Origin: Oligoflexales bacterium
GTDB lineage: Bacteria; Bdellovibrionota_B; Oligoflexia; Oligoflexales; RGVZ01
Reading direction: 5' to 3'
Assembly (NCBI GenBank): GCA_947445775.1
Contig: CANFEB010000022.1
Span: 1-42,313 of the forward strand
DNA: 42,313 nucleotides
Position numbers and translations under genes: made by a program. The notes beneath the pieces are model-generated. The model had not been told where the DNA came from, did not search any database, and worked only from the letters and a program-made list of their open reading frames with translations. Of this stretch, positions 1-8,053 are shown piece after piece; position 1 is the stretch's first letter, and each line of letters begins with the position of its first letter.

Positions 1-331
1 AAGATTCAACGACGCTAGCGGGAAGGCCCCAGCCGGCGGGGCAGTCCACCATGCGCGGCGCTGAGCAGCTCCCAGTCCAACCGGGCGTCTTGTATGCATC
101 CACGGTGTGGCTGGCAAACAAGTCCCTCACAAGGGCCCAAGTCGTCTGAGTGTCAGACTGGCTGGCCGCCATTGACGCAGCCATGCGATTACTTTGCTGC
201 ATCCGCAAGTACAACATCCCAGCGCCGCTCATGACAATAGCGCCAACACCGAGGCCGACGATTAATTCGATCAGAGACCAACCCTGCCGGGACGATGATG
301 CTGGCGATGTACAAAAGAATTTCCTGGCCAT
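1..331 (-). CDS. Type IV pilin-like protein, N-terminal part (cut by window edge)
   Basis: I read this frame by hand: ATG at 331-329 and no stop down to base 2 (110 residues). After a short basic leader it has the prepilin cleavage/methylation motif QGWSLIELIVGLGVG at about residues 20-34, with Gly-Trp at the cleavage site and Glu at mature position 5, followed by a hydrophobic helix ending in LYLRMQQS. This is the class III signal handled by the prepilin peptidase PilD. Such proteins become membrane-anchored pilins or minor pilins (PilW/PilV/FimT type) of type IV pili or type II secretion pseudopili. The visible globular part contains two cysteines near Pro-Gly-Trp and Cys-Pro segments, as in minor pilins with disulfide loops. 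The C-terminus lies beyond the window, so the subclass cannot be decided. The Shine-Dalgarno sequence is weak. Confidence 0.8.
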   Translation of the reverse strand, partial: MARKFFCTSPASSSRQGWSLIELIVGLGVGAIVMSGAGMLYLRMQQSNRMAASMAASQSDTQTTWALVRDLFASHTVDAYKTPGWTGSCSAPRMVDCPAGWGLPASVVES

Positions 332-599
332 ACATGCACCCACTCGTTCGGATAACAACGACGAATTTAATCGACAACTGGTCCTATATGATTCGATGGA
401 TCGGAAGTTCTATGAAGGATCTTTAGGCGATGGGCGTAAGCCGAATTGACTCACAAAAAAATTAACTTAAATTGGCAAGAAATTTGGATGGTTAGACTCG
501 TTGCGTCACCATAAAAACCGATGTTTCCGGATTTGACAGATCAAAAGATTTTCTCGAAAATTTCGATCTATTTCGTTTCTGGGGCGAAAGCGCTAGAAA

Positions 600-890
600 C
601 TATCCCGAGCGTAGCGAGGGATCTCGACGCTCGGGGTTCAGAGAGGTGTCGAGGACGTCCTTCTTCGCCCGGTTCAAACCTTTGAGCTGACGCTCGCGTT
701 GGCGTGCTGCATCCATGTCTGGATTTGCCTCGAAGTAGACCAGCCTTTGGACGTTGTACTTTTTCGTGAATCCAGGAACCAATCTCCATCGCCTCGGTCC
801 TCGGAAGATCCACTGAAGCGGACTCTTTCAAAAACCATGGTTGCCGTCCAACGACATGTTCGCGCCAGGATGAGGTATGAAGTCGCGTTT
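600..890 (-). pseudogene. Decayed GIY-YIG endonuclease gene
   Basis: The frame ending at a TAG at 600-602 reads LVPGFTKKYNVQRLVYFEAN, then RQRERQLKGLNRAKK and SLNPERRD. This is the typical C-terminal two thirds of a small GIY-YIG nuclease-like protein (UPF0213/YhbQ-like; the intact family is about 90-100 residues). The expected N-terminal YILA...GTLYIG part is only faintly recognisable in a different frame (SYLILAR near 860-880), and no single open frame joins the halves. I infer at least one frameshift near 780-800 plus loss of the GIY core. The intact family cleaves or binds DNA, but this copy is unlikely to make an active protein. It sits at the left border of an accessory patch. Confidence 0.6.
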
Positions 891-996
891 AATTTATGGA
901 TCATTAAATCGCGATAAAGCTACTCTGCAAATGAGTCTCGATTTATCCGGCAGCAACGCTACCGTGACGGCAAATGCCGTTTCCATTCACGTCACT

Positions 997-1121
997 ATGA
1001 ATCACCCTCTGATCAAGCTCGCAGCCTACATCCTGCAGAAGGTCTACGACTTGACAGACCGACAGGTGGAATACGGCTTGAACGACAACGCCGCTTATCA
1101 GCTATTCTCTGGCAAAGGCAT
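997..1121 (+). pseudogene. IS5-like transposase N-terminal fragment
   Basis: In the plus frame the stretch HPLIKLAAYILQKVYDLTD, then DRQVEYGLNDNAAYQLFSG and KGIV, resembles the N-terminal region of IS5-family DDE transposases, where it normally continues into a Trp-His-x-Pro-Asp-His-Thr-Lys motif. That continuation is missing: similarity stops at about 1121, exactly where the first copy of the 60-bp direct repeat begins. No DDE catalytic region is present. The surrounding open frame (877-1272) has no transposase-like sequence outside this segment. It is a scrap of a former insertion sequence and probably marks an old recombination junction. Confidence 0.55.
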
Positions 1122-1181
1122 CGTTGCCGGGAAAGGCTGCGGGATAGATCGTGAAGTGTGCTTGAATTTCCTACAATCAAA
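1122..1181 (+). repeat. 60-bp direct repeat, left copy
   Basis: This sequence recurs at 2824-2883 in the same orientation with 56 of 60 bases identical by eye. Both copies contain gggaaaggctgcgggata and gtgaagtgtgcttgaattt. The two copies bracket the AbiE toxin-antitoxin pair. The left copy begins precisely at the break in the transposase fragment. Confidence 0.85.
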
Positions 1182-1255
1182 TATTTCCGCGAAGTCTGGG
1201 CAACCCACTGCCCACGAAGCCCGGGAATGGCCCCCAACACGTCATAGAAATTCAA

Positions 1256-1286
1256 CCAGTATGTCGTTATAATAACGACATACTGG
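1256..1286 (+). promoter_or_regulatory. Palindromic operator with -10 box for the abiE pair
   Basis: This is a perfect inverted repeat with 15-base arms (1256-1270 and 1272-1286) around a single central base. A consensus TATAAT (1268-1273) lies across its centre, and the right arm runs into the GGAG Shine-Dalgarno (1285-1288) of the gene starting at 1295. AbiEi antitoxins are known to bind inverted repeats in their own promoter and repress it, so this is the obvious autoregulatory site. I see no convincing -35 box. Confidence 0.75.
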
Positions 1287-1294
1287 AGATATAT

Positions 1295-1927
1295 ATGGGA
1301 GCTCACTTTGCCAATCTACAGACTCTAAGCAACGAATTTGATTACATTAAACTACTAGATTTATTTAAGAATTACGCCCGCCCGCGAGATCAGATCACCA
1401 AGTTGATCCGTTCCAAAGCGATTATTCGGGTGAAAAAGGGGATCTACGTCCATGGGACGGAGTTTCGCAAGCCGTATTCTTTGGAGATCTTGGGTAACAT
1501 TATTTACGGTCCATCGTACGTCAGCGGCCTGTCTGCACTTTCTTACTATGGCTTAATTCCTGAGCGGTTGTCAGTTTTGTCATCGCATACGCCAAATCGC
1601 AATAAAGTATTTGATACTCCCGTGGGCCGATTTACATATGATTTTTTACGTATGAAACTTTACCAAGTTTCGGTGGACCGTGCGGAGTTGGATGCAGAGC
1701 GCACATTTTTGATCGCCACGCGTGAAAAGGCTTTGGTCGAGACATTGACACAGGTCGAGGGGATTGCTTCCACCGGCGATCTTAGGGATTGGTTCGATTC
1801 GATGCGCGTGGATGTCGACGTATTACCAAAACTTCGCGTCGGAGAATTGCGGATGTTGGGGCAGGTATTTCAGGACCACCGGATTGAGTTATTGATTGAG
1901 CAGGTGCGAAAGGCAAAAAATGCATAA
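1295..1927 (+). CDS. abiEi: AbiEi-family antitoxin (type IV toxin-antitoxin)
   Basis: The product is 210 residues. The N-terminal part (about 15-55) is a winged helix ending in the family hallmark IIRVKKGIYV. The segment YVSGLSALSYYGLIPE (about 74-89) and the later ATREKALVETL are typical of AbiEi antitoxins. In characterised AbiE systems this protein represses the operon and opposes the nucleotidyltransferase toxin without binding it. The start is fixed by GGAG 7 bases upstream of ATG 1295. The stop overlaps the toxin start by 8 bases, so the two are co-translated. The pair is visibly more A+T-rich than the flanking metabolic genes, which fits horizontal acquisition. Confidence 0.85.
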   Translation: MGAHFANLQTLSNEFDYIKLLDLFKNYARPRDQITKLIRSKAIIRVKKGIYVHGTEFRKPYSLEILGNIIYGPSYVSGLSALSYYGLIPERLSVLSSHTPNRNKVFDTPVGRFTYDFLRMKLYQVSVDRAELDAERTFLIATREKALVETLTQVEGIASTGDLRDWFDSMRVDVDVLPKLRVGELRMLGQVFQDHRIELLIEQVRKAKNA

Positions 1928-2774
1928 TGTCGTAAAATCTATGCTCGACAAATACCGCTGCCAGTCACTGGCTGACTATGAGAATGCACTAAAGGAGATA
2001 ATACAGGAGATCGCACTGCTTGGGATGTGGCGTGCGAAATTTTTTGAGATGGCAGCGTTCTACGGAGGAACGTCCCTCAGGATCCTTTATGGGCTCGACC
2101 GGTTCTCAGAAGACATGGATTTTTCATTGCTCTCGCCTGATCCTAGTTTCGACATAGCAGTCTATGAAGCGAGTCTTTCGAGAGAACTCGAGGCGTTTGG
2201 ATTTGAGGTGTCGGTTGAAAAGAAAGTAAAATCCATGAATTCGCCAATTGAGTCAGCGTTCATCAAGGCAAATACTTTAGTGCATCTCTTAAAGATTGTT
2301 ACACCCGTGAAGTCACACAAGTCACGACTTCTAAAGATTAAGATTAAGATTGAGGTGGATACGAATCCTCCAACGGGTGCCGTGACAGAAGCCGTAAGCC
2401 TGTTTCAACCAATTCCTTTTGCTGTGAAGACATTTGATTTACCCTCGCTGTTCGCAGGGAAACTTGCCGCTGCCCTCTATAGACCCTACAAGTTCAATAC
2501 CAAGGGCCGTGATTGGTATGATTTTCTGTGGTACATTTCCAAAGGTACAGTGCTCAATCTGAAGCACTTTGAGGCGCGGATTTCCCAAATTGGGAAATGG
2601 TCGCCATCCAAGCCAGTGACAATAGCGGATGTTAAAAGACTGATGCGAGAGCGGGTCGAGGACTTAAATTTAGAACAAGCAAAAAACGATGTCCTGCCCT
2701 TTGTCAAAGATCAGTATACCGTGGAGCAATGGAATAAAAAATTATTGCTCGCGGCAGTGGAACGAATTCAATAA
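1920..2774 (+). CDS. abiEii: AbiEii/AbiGii-family nucleotidyltransferase toxin
   Basis: I chose ATG 1920 (284 residues) over an earlier in-frame start at 1896 because AAAGG lies 6 bases upstream and it leaves the short overlap normal for this operon. Motif I appears as YGGTSLR (about 48-54) followed by RFSEDMDF (61-68), giving the GG[TS]...DxD nucleotidyltransferase core. The conserved KGRDWYDFLWY segment lies near residue 196. AbiEii toxins are GTP-binding or tRNA-modifying nucleotidyltransferases that stop growth during phage infection. All catalytic motifs visible to me are intact, so the module is probably functional. Confidence 0.87.
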   Translation: MHNVVKSMLDKYRCQSLADYENALKEIIQEIALLGMWRAKFFEMAAFYGGTSLRILYGLDRFSEDMDFSLLSPDPSFDIAVYEASLSRELEAFGFEVSVEKKVKSMNSPIESAFIKANTLVHLLKIVTPVKSHKSRLLKIKIKIEVDTNPPTGAVTEAVSLFQPIPFAVKTFDLPSLFAGKLAAALYRPYKFNTKGRDWYDFLWYISKGTVLNLKHFEARISQIGKWSPSKPVTIADVKRLMRERVEDLNLEQAKNDVLPFVKDQYTVEQWNKKLLLAAVERIQ

Positions 2775-2823
2775 TTTTTCGAAGTCATTCCGAATGCGGG
2801 GTGGGGTGTTTGTGACGCGAAAA

Positions 2824-2883
2824 CGTTGGCGGGAAAGGCTGCGGGATAAATGGTGAAGTGTGCTTGAATTTCCTGCAATCAAA
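2824..2883 (+). repeat. 60-bp direct repeat, right copy
   Basis: This is the second copy of the 1122-1181 sequence, with four substitutions. It lies between the end of the abiEii gene and the end of the convergent ATPase gene. It has no coding assignment of its own. Confidence 0.85.
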
Positions 2884-2913
2884 GTGACCGAAATTAATTG
2901 CCGATTAACACGA

Positions 2914-4110
2914 TCACACGGCTAGCAAATTATCGGCCCATAGTTCCGATAGAAAAGTTTTCCAGTATAACCTTCGTATCCCGTTAGTCGTCGTTTCAAA
3001 TTTATCCTGAGAAACGATGAACAGGGATGGAATGATTTGCTCTTCGGCAAGCTTTTTTAGACCTTCAAGATCTTCCGATTGAATTTTATCCGTTGCTTTG
3101 AATTCAAATGCGGCCTTTTGACCCACGATGAGGTCAACCTCATCGTCCGATACTGTTCTCCAAAAAAACAAAGGATCTTTGAGCCTTCGATAGCTGATGT
3201 AAGCCATAATCTCGCAAATTAGGTAGCTCTCAAACGCATCGCCGAATAGGGTCGAATTTCGATCTAAGGCGCGAGTTCCGGTCATGGCATGGACAACGCC
3301 CAAATCGAACATGTAAAATTTTGCGTGGCTGATGGACTTTCGCTTTTTCGATAAATCCCAAGGCGGTAGCATGGTTCCAATAAATGTATCTTGCAAAATT
3401 TGAAAATAGGAACGAATCGTCGGTTGAGAGACACCAAGGTTCTTCGCCAGCTTATTCATGTTTATGACTTTTGATTGGGAGAGTCCCGCTATTTTTAAGA
3501 AATCGGAGAATGCAACGAGATTGCGTGCAAGCCCCTCTGACATAATCTCTTCCTTTAAATAGGTTGAAACGTAGGCATCTAATTCCTCATCAGGATTCTC
3601 CGAATCGTACACGGCTGGCAGGGCTCCGAACCTAAGTCTTTTGCTCAGATCCGCATCCAAAATCTCTGGATGACAAAGAGGAAACAACTCAGCGGTCCAG
3701 GCACGACCAGCAAGGAGATTGACCCCTTTGGTCTTTAGCGATCTGGCACTACTGCCCGTTAACAAAAATTTCCAATCATGAGCTTCGATGAGTCGATGTA
3801 CCTCATTTAGAAGCTCGGGAATCTTTTGAATTTCATCAATGACAACGGTTGGCTTTTCGCCTTTGACATGTGATCGCACGTAATCTTCCAGCTGTTCTGG
3901 GCGCGCCAAAAATTCTCGGTAGACTCTCATTGCCAATAGGTCGATGACGACCGTGGAATCAGACGTCAGCTGGTTGCGAATAAGTGTGCTTTTCCCTGTG
4001 GCACGGGGGCCAAACAGAAAAAACGACTTTTTTGCCAATAAATCAGGCAGTTGTAAAATTCTTTTTCGGTGATTTTTCATTTTGAGAACTCTAATTTGAA
4101 AATTAGTCAT
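2914..4110 (-). CDS. AAA ATPase with DUF4143 domain (first of two)
   Basis: The product is up to 398 residues. The Walker A motif is FGPRATGKST (about 33-42), Walker B is VVIDEI (89-94) and the sensor is LLTGSS. A winged-helix-like segment follows (NKLAKNLGVSQPTIRSYFQIL). The C-terminal DUF4143 part has FESYLICEI and then DEVDLIVG...FEFKAT, a pattern like a restriction-endonuclease fold. Proteins of this build are common and scattered, with no settled function. An alternative ATG at 4080 is plausible because the inverted repeat at 4091-4106 would then lie in the leader; starting there gives 388 residues. It is A+T-rich and stands alone between abiE and an IS91-like scrap, so it is probably part of the acquired patch. 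Confidence 0.8.
   Translation of the reverse strand: MTNFQIRVLKMKNHRKRILQLPDLLAKKSFFLFGPRATGKSTLIRNQLTSDSTVVIDLLAMRVYREFLARPEQLEDYVRSHVKGEKPTVVIDEIQKIPELLNEVHRLIEAHDWKFLLTGSSARSLKTKGVNLLAGRAWTAELFPLCHPEILDADLSKRLRFGALPAVYDSENPDEELDAYVSTYLKEEIMSEGLARNLVAFSDFLKIAGLSQSKVINMNKLAKNLGVSQPTIRSYFQILQDTFIGTMLPPWDLSKKRKSISHAKFYMFDLGVVHAMTGTRALDRNSTLFGDAFESYLICEIMAYISYRRLKDPLFFWRTVSDDEVDLIVGQKAAFEFKATDKIQSEDLEGLKKLAEEQIIPSLFIVSQDKFETTTNGIRRLYWKTFLSELWADNLLAV
4091..4106 (-). promoter_or_regulatory. Inverted repeat at the ATPase gene start
   Basis: Perfect 7-base arms (ctaattt and aaattag) are separated by 2 bases. They lie between the two possible start codons (4110 and 4080). A TATACT -10-like box lies just upstream on the minus strand at 4119-4124. 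It could be an operator or a leader hairpin. Confidence 0.35.
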
Positions 4111-4153
4111 TTTTTCAAAGTATACATTTAAAAACGAGAAAGAAGCATAAATC

Positions 4154-4375
4154 TTGGGCTGTACTACCGCTTTATTAAATTACCAGCCTAATAATGCGGC
4201 ATTACAGGGGCTTTTGAGCAAAGAGGGTGAGGTCGTCGCAAATCCCGACTGCGATGAAATGTTCTGCAATCACGAGGAACTCGCCGCCGCATCGTCAGCC
4301 TCCATTGCAGGAAAAATTGCCTTCGGTCCAAACGCCGGGCGTCACGTGACAAAAGTCGGATCTGGTTTTCGGTGA
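4154..4375 (+). pseudogene. IS91/IS801-like transposase fragment
   Basis: This is an open frame of 73 codons beginning with TTG and lacking a good ribosome-binding site. Its end, IAFGPNAGRHVTKVGSGF, resembles the linker that follows the Y2 transposase domain in IS91/IS801-type elements (GPxAGxxVxxxGSGF), where more than 100 further residues normally follow. Here a stop comes immediately after. The upstream catalytic HUH/Y2 region is absent. It is a remnant of a mobile element at the right border of the accessory patch. Confidence 0.5.
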
Positions 4376-4389
4376 GCGCTGTTATACGC

Positions 4390-5739
4390 CTAGGCGCGTG
4401 ATGTTGGCCGGCGACTCAGTTTAATCCAGACCAATAGCAGCCAGACGGCGACGACAATCAGTCCTGTTGCCAGCCCAATCCACAGGCCGAGGATGTTCAT
4501 GCCCTGGACAAAGCAAAGCCAGAGGCCAATGGGAAGTCCCAGCAAATAATAGCCGATCAAATTTGCCTGCATGGATGCCGCCGTATTGCCGACCCCGCGA
4601 AGGGCTCCGGTGGCTGCAACTTGAATGCCGTCGAAAACCTGGAAGACGCCCATGTAGAGCAGGCACGAAACGCCCAAATTAAAAACGGCCGGGTCTTTGG
4701 TGAAACTGCCGTAAATGAAGTCAGGAAATAGGAGCATGGCAAGACTGCTGACGGCCATAATTCCAGCTCCTAAATAAATCCCCGACCATCCAGCGCGGCG
4801 CGCTCCGTGAAGGTCGCCTTCTCCCATTCGGTGACCAACCATGACTGAAGTCGCCTGGGAAACCCCAAGGGGAAACATGAAGGCAAAGGATGCGATGCGC
4901 AGCAAAACCTGATGGGCGGCGGTGGCCTGGGCTCCGAGTCGCGTGATGACAATGGTGGACAGTGAGAAAGCCCCGACCTCGGCAGCGGCTTGGGCGGCTG
5001 AGGGAATGCCCTGGTTCAAGAGATGTCGAAAGGTTTCCCGGTGGGGATTCCAAGATTGGCGAAATGTTTTCCATAATAGCCCGGCCCCACCGTAGGCCCA
5101 GCTTGAGTAGCCAAGAATTGCCAGCACCATGAAAACACGGGCCAGCAGAGTCGCTTCGGCAGCGCCCCGTGGGCCGTGGGACTCGAAGCCGTAATGCCCC
5201 AGGACCAAGGCCATATTAGCGTAATAATTAATTACGTTGGCGACAACAATGATCACCGCCATCGCGACAGGACGTTTGCGGGCTTGCCAGAAGGAATTCA
5301 TGATGTTGATGGCGATCACCAGCGGGAAACTAAGCAAAATGGTCTGCAAAAAGGCCTTCGCCGGTTCCAGCATCTCAGCGCCGATTCCGATCTCAGGTAA
5401 ATAGTGGCTGGCGACGGCAAGGATTCCAATTCCGCCAAGGGAAAGACCCATTCCCAAAAGGAGGCCGTGCAGGAGCAGGTTGTGCGCATCCTTGACATGG
5501 CCGCCCCCGAGTTTGCGCGCGAGCATGGCGTCAAGGGGCAGAACCAGCGCTGAAACCGTCACCGTCACGAACCAAAAGAGGGCGCCCCCGGTGCCAACCC
5601 CGGCGAGCGCGGCAGCACCAATTTGTCCTATAATCAGGGTGTCGACAATTTCCATCGTATACATACCGACCCGGCTCATGATGACTGGGATCGCCATGCG
5701 AGTCAGTTGCTTGAGGTGGTGCCAGCGAGAGTGGTTCAT
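4390..5739 (-). CDS. MATE-family multidrug/Na+ efflux protein
   Basis: The product is 449 residues, the normal length for NorM/DinF-type exporters. It is almost entirely hydrophobic helices, consistent with 12 membrane segments in two MatE repeats. It starts RMAIPVIMSRVGMYTMEIVDT, and the second half opens GIPSAAQAAAEVGAFS. Family members export cationic drugs, dyes or metabolites using Na+ or H+ gradients across the inner membrane. It is divergent from the urocanase gene, with only about 74 bases between them, so regulation could be shared. No clear Shine-Dalgarno sequence precedes ATG 5739. The substrate cannot be read from sequence. Confidence 0.9.
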   Translation of the reverse strand: MNHSRWHHLKQLTRMAIPVIMSRVGMYTMEIVDTLIIGQIGAAALAGVGTGGALFWFVTVTVSALVLPLDAMLARKLGGGHVKDAHNLLLHGLLLGMGLSLGGIGILAVASHYLPEIGIGAEMLEPAKAFLQTILLSFPLVIAINIMNSFWQARKRPVAMAVIIVVANVINYYANMALVLGHYGFESHGPRGAAEATLLARVFMVLAILGYSSWAYGGAGLLWKTFRQSWNPHRETFRHLLNQGIPSAAQAAAEVGAFSLSTIVITRLGAQATAAHQVLLRIASFAFMFPLGVSQATSVMVGHRMGEGDLHGARRAGWSGIYLGAGIMAVSSLAMLLFPDFIYGSFTKDPAVFNLGVSCLLYMGVFQVFDGIQVAATGALRGVGNTAASMQANLIGYYLLGLPIGLWLCFVQGMNILGLWIGLATGLIVVAVWLLLVWIKLSRRPTSRA

Positions 5740-5813
5740 AGGCCGAGTGAAACAGTCTCTGGCGGTCCTTGCAAGTCTAGTATGATATAAATCCAGTCTC
5801 GGAGGTGTTGACT

Positions 5814-7859
5814 ATGTTTAATGAACAAGAAATTTCCAGCCACATGCGCTGGCAAGTGATGGAAGACGGCGAGCCGTTGCCGCCGGCTGCGCAATTTCAA
5901 GCGGGCATCCGGCGTGCGCCCATGCGGCCGCTGCGCCTTGACCGCCAGGATGTCGAATTGGCGCTTAAAAATGCGCTGCGCTACATCCCGCAACGGCATC
6001 ACGCTGAGTTGGCTCCAGAATTTTTGGAGGAATTGCTGACCCGGGGGCGCATCTATGGCTACCGTTTTCGTCCTCAGGGGACGATCAAAGCACGGCCGGT
6101 TGATGAATACCGAGGCAAGTGTGTTGAGGGGCGCGCCCTGCAACTTATGATCGACAATAATTTGGATTTGGCAATTGCCCTTTACCCCTATGAGCTCGTC
6201 ACCTACGGCGAAACCGGCCAGGTTTGTCAAAATTGGATGCAGTACCGGTTGATCAAAAAATATCTGGAAAACATCACGCACGAACAAACGTTGGCAATAT
6301 ATTCGGGTCATCCTATGGGCATGTTCAAGAGCCATGAACTTGCGCCGCGCGTCATCACCACAAATGCATTGATGATCGGAATGTATGACAACCCCGAGGC
6401 ATGGAACCGCGCAGCGGCCATTGGGGTTGCTAACTACGGGCAGATGACCGCCGGTGGCTGGATGTACATTGGCCCGCAAGGAATCGTGCATGGGACCTAC
6501 AATACAATCATGCTGGCCGGGCGACTCAAGCTGGGTTTGAAGGAGTCGGAAAATCTTGCTGGACGCCTGTTTGTGACCAGTGGCCTGGGTGGAATGAGCG
6601 GCGCGCAGGGCAAGGCGGTGGAGATCGCGGGCGGTGTTGGCATCATCGCGGAAGTGGATCCGTCACGGATCGAAACCCGCCGCAGTCAAGGGTGGGTCAG
6701 CGAAGTTGCGATTACACCAGCCTCAGCATTTGCTGCCGCGCAAAAAGCGATGACAGCCAAAACCCCATGGGCGATTGCTTTTCAAGGCAACATTGTTGAA
6801 CTTTTGGAATACGCTGTTGCACAGAAAATTCATATTGATCTCTTGTCGGATCAGACCAGCTGCCACGCCGTTTATGAGGGTGGCTACTGCCCCCAAGGAA
6901 TTACCTTTGAAGAACGGACGAGAATGCTGACGGAAGACCCGTCTGGATTTTGCAAATTGGTCGACAAGACCTTGCGCCAGCACTTTGCTGTTGTGCGAAA
7001 ATTAGTCGCGCGCGGGACATATTTTTTCGATTACGGCAACGCCTTCATGAAGTCTGTCTTCGATGCCGGCGAGAGTCAGATTGCAAAAAACGGGCGCGAC
7101 GAGCGCGATGGATTTATTTTTCCAAGTTATGTGGAAGACCTGCTGGGGCCAGAGCTTTTTGATTATGGCTACGGGCCGTTTCGGTGGGTCTGTTTGAGTG
7201 GTAATCCAGAAGATTTAGCGAAGACCGATCAGGCGGCTGCTGATGTTATTGCCGGGATTCGAGGCACGCTGCGCTATCAAGACCGCGATAATCTGGCATG
7301 GGTGCAGGATGCCGGCAAAAATAAACTAGTTGTCGGCTCCCAGGCGCGAATTCTTTATCAAGATGCCGCAGGAAGGCGAGCCATTGCTTTGAGATTTAAT
7401 GAGATGGTAAAACGCCGAGAAGTCGGCCCAATCATGCTTGGACGCGATCACCACGACACGGGCGGAACGGATTCACCGTTTCGCGAGACGTCGAATATTA
7501 AAGACGGTTCAAATGTCATGGCGGATATGGCCACGCAAGTTTTTGCGGGCAATGCCGCCCGCGGCATGACGCTGGTCGCCCTGCACAACGGCGGCGGCGT
7601 CGGCATTGGCAAGGCCATCAACGGCGGCTTTGGCATGGTGCTGGATGGTAGCGAACGCGCCGCCAAGGTTGTTGACATGGCCATGCCGTGGGATGTGATG
7701 GGTGGTGTTGCACGGCGCAGTTGGGCACGCAATCCAAATTCCGTTAGCACCTGCATGGAGTTCAACAGCGATCATGACGGGGAGCAACATGTGACGCTCC
7801 CCTACGAAGCGAATCCAGATTTAATCAAATCATTAGTCGGCAAGCACTTTTCAGCGTGA
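5814..7859 (+). CDS. hutU: Urocanate hydratase, long animal-type form
   Basis: This enzyme converts urocanate to imidazolonepropionate with bound NAD+, the second step of histidine breakdown. I chose ATG 5814 because GGAGGTG ends 6 bases upstream (681 residues). Clear family blocks are YSGHPMGMF, YGQMTAGGWMYIGPQGIVHGT, the Rossmann loop TSGLGGMSGAQGKA, SDQTSCH, PFRWVCLSGNPEDL and RDHHDTGGTDSPFRETSN. From memory, classical bacterial HutU is about 555-560 residues; this one matches the roughly 676-residue animal type in length and in motifs such as VGSQARILY, where classical bacterial enzymes have a Cys-Trp signature. No hutH or hutI lies beside it. The ureohydrolase at 39870 could supply a later hut step, but it is 32 kb away. 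Confidence 0.93.
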   Translation: MFNEQEISSHMRWQVMEDGEPLPPAAQFQAGIRRAPMRPLRLDRQDVELALKNALRYIPQRHHAELAPEFLEELLTRGRIYGYRFRPQGTIKARPVDEYRGKCVEGRALQLMIDNNLDLAIALYPYELVTYGETGQVCQNWMQYRLIKKYLENITHEQTLAIYSGHPMGMFKSHELAPRVITTNALMIGMYDNPEAWNRAAAIGVANYGQMTAGGWMYIGPQGIVHGTYNTIMLAGRLKLGLKESENLAGRLFVTSGLGGMSGAQGKAVEIAGGVGIIAEVDPSRIETRRSQGWVSEVAITPASAFAAAQKAMTAKTPWAIAFQGNIVELLEYAVAQKIHIDLLSDQTSCHAVYEGGYCPQGITFEERTRMLTEDPSGFCKLVDKTLRQHFAVVRKLVARGTYFFDYGNAFMKSVFDAGESQIAKNGRDERDGFIFPSYVEDLLGPELFDYGYGPFRWVCLSGNPEDLAKTDQAAADVIAGIRGTLRYQDRDNLAWVQDAGKNKLVVGSQARILYQDAAGRRAIALRFNEMVKRREVGPIMLGRDHHDTGGTDSPFRETSNIKDGSNVMADMATQVFAGNAARGMTLVALHNGGGVGIGKAINGGFGMVLDGSERAAKVVDMAMPWDVMGGVARRSWARNPNSVSTCMEFNSDHDGEQHVTLPYEANPDLIKSLVGKHFSA

Positions 7860-7875
7860 GGCGCAGCAGAGATTG

Positions 7876-8053
7876 ATGACATCTAAGGATCTTGGGGAGC
7901 TGCTGGGCGCTATTCCGCGGCGCGTGGTGATTGTCGACGACGAGAAAGTCGTTTTGAGAGCACATGGATGAAGCCGAGGCCCGGGCCGCTGGTGTCAAGA
8001 CCCTGCGTCGCACCCGCAAAGTCTGGGCGCTGATGTGGCCTCTGGACGCCTGA
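7876..8053 (+). other. Short intergenic stretch with two overlapping mini-ORFs, doubtful
   Basis: Two short frames overlap by 8 bases: 7876-7971 (31 residues, containing RRVVIVDDEKVVLRAHG) and 7964-8053 (29 residues, containing EAEARAAGVKTLRRTRKVWA). Read together they could be the frameshifted remains of one small gene, since the second begins in a different frame right at the stop of the first. Neither has a good ribosome-binding site, except a weak GAGAG before 7964. I do not recognise a family. Confidence 0.2.

Noticed and set aside
5736-6491. 251-codon open frame opposite urocanase
   Set aside because: It overlaps the well-supported hutU gene and the hutU promoter; no recognisable protein.
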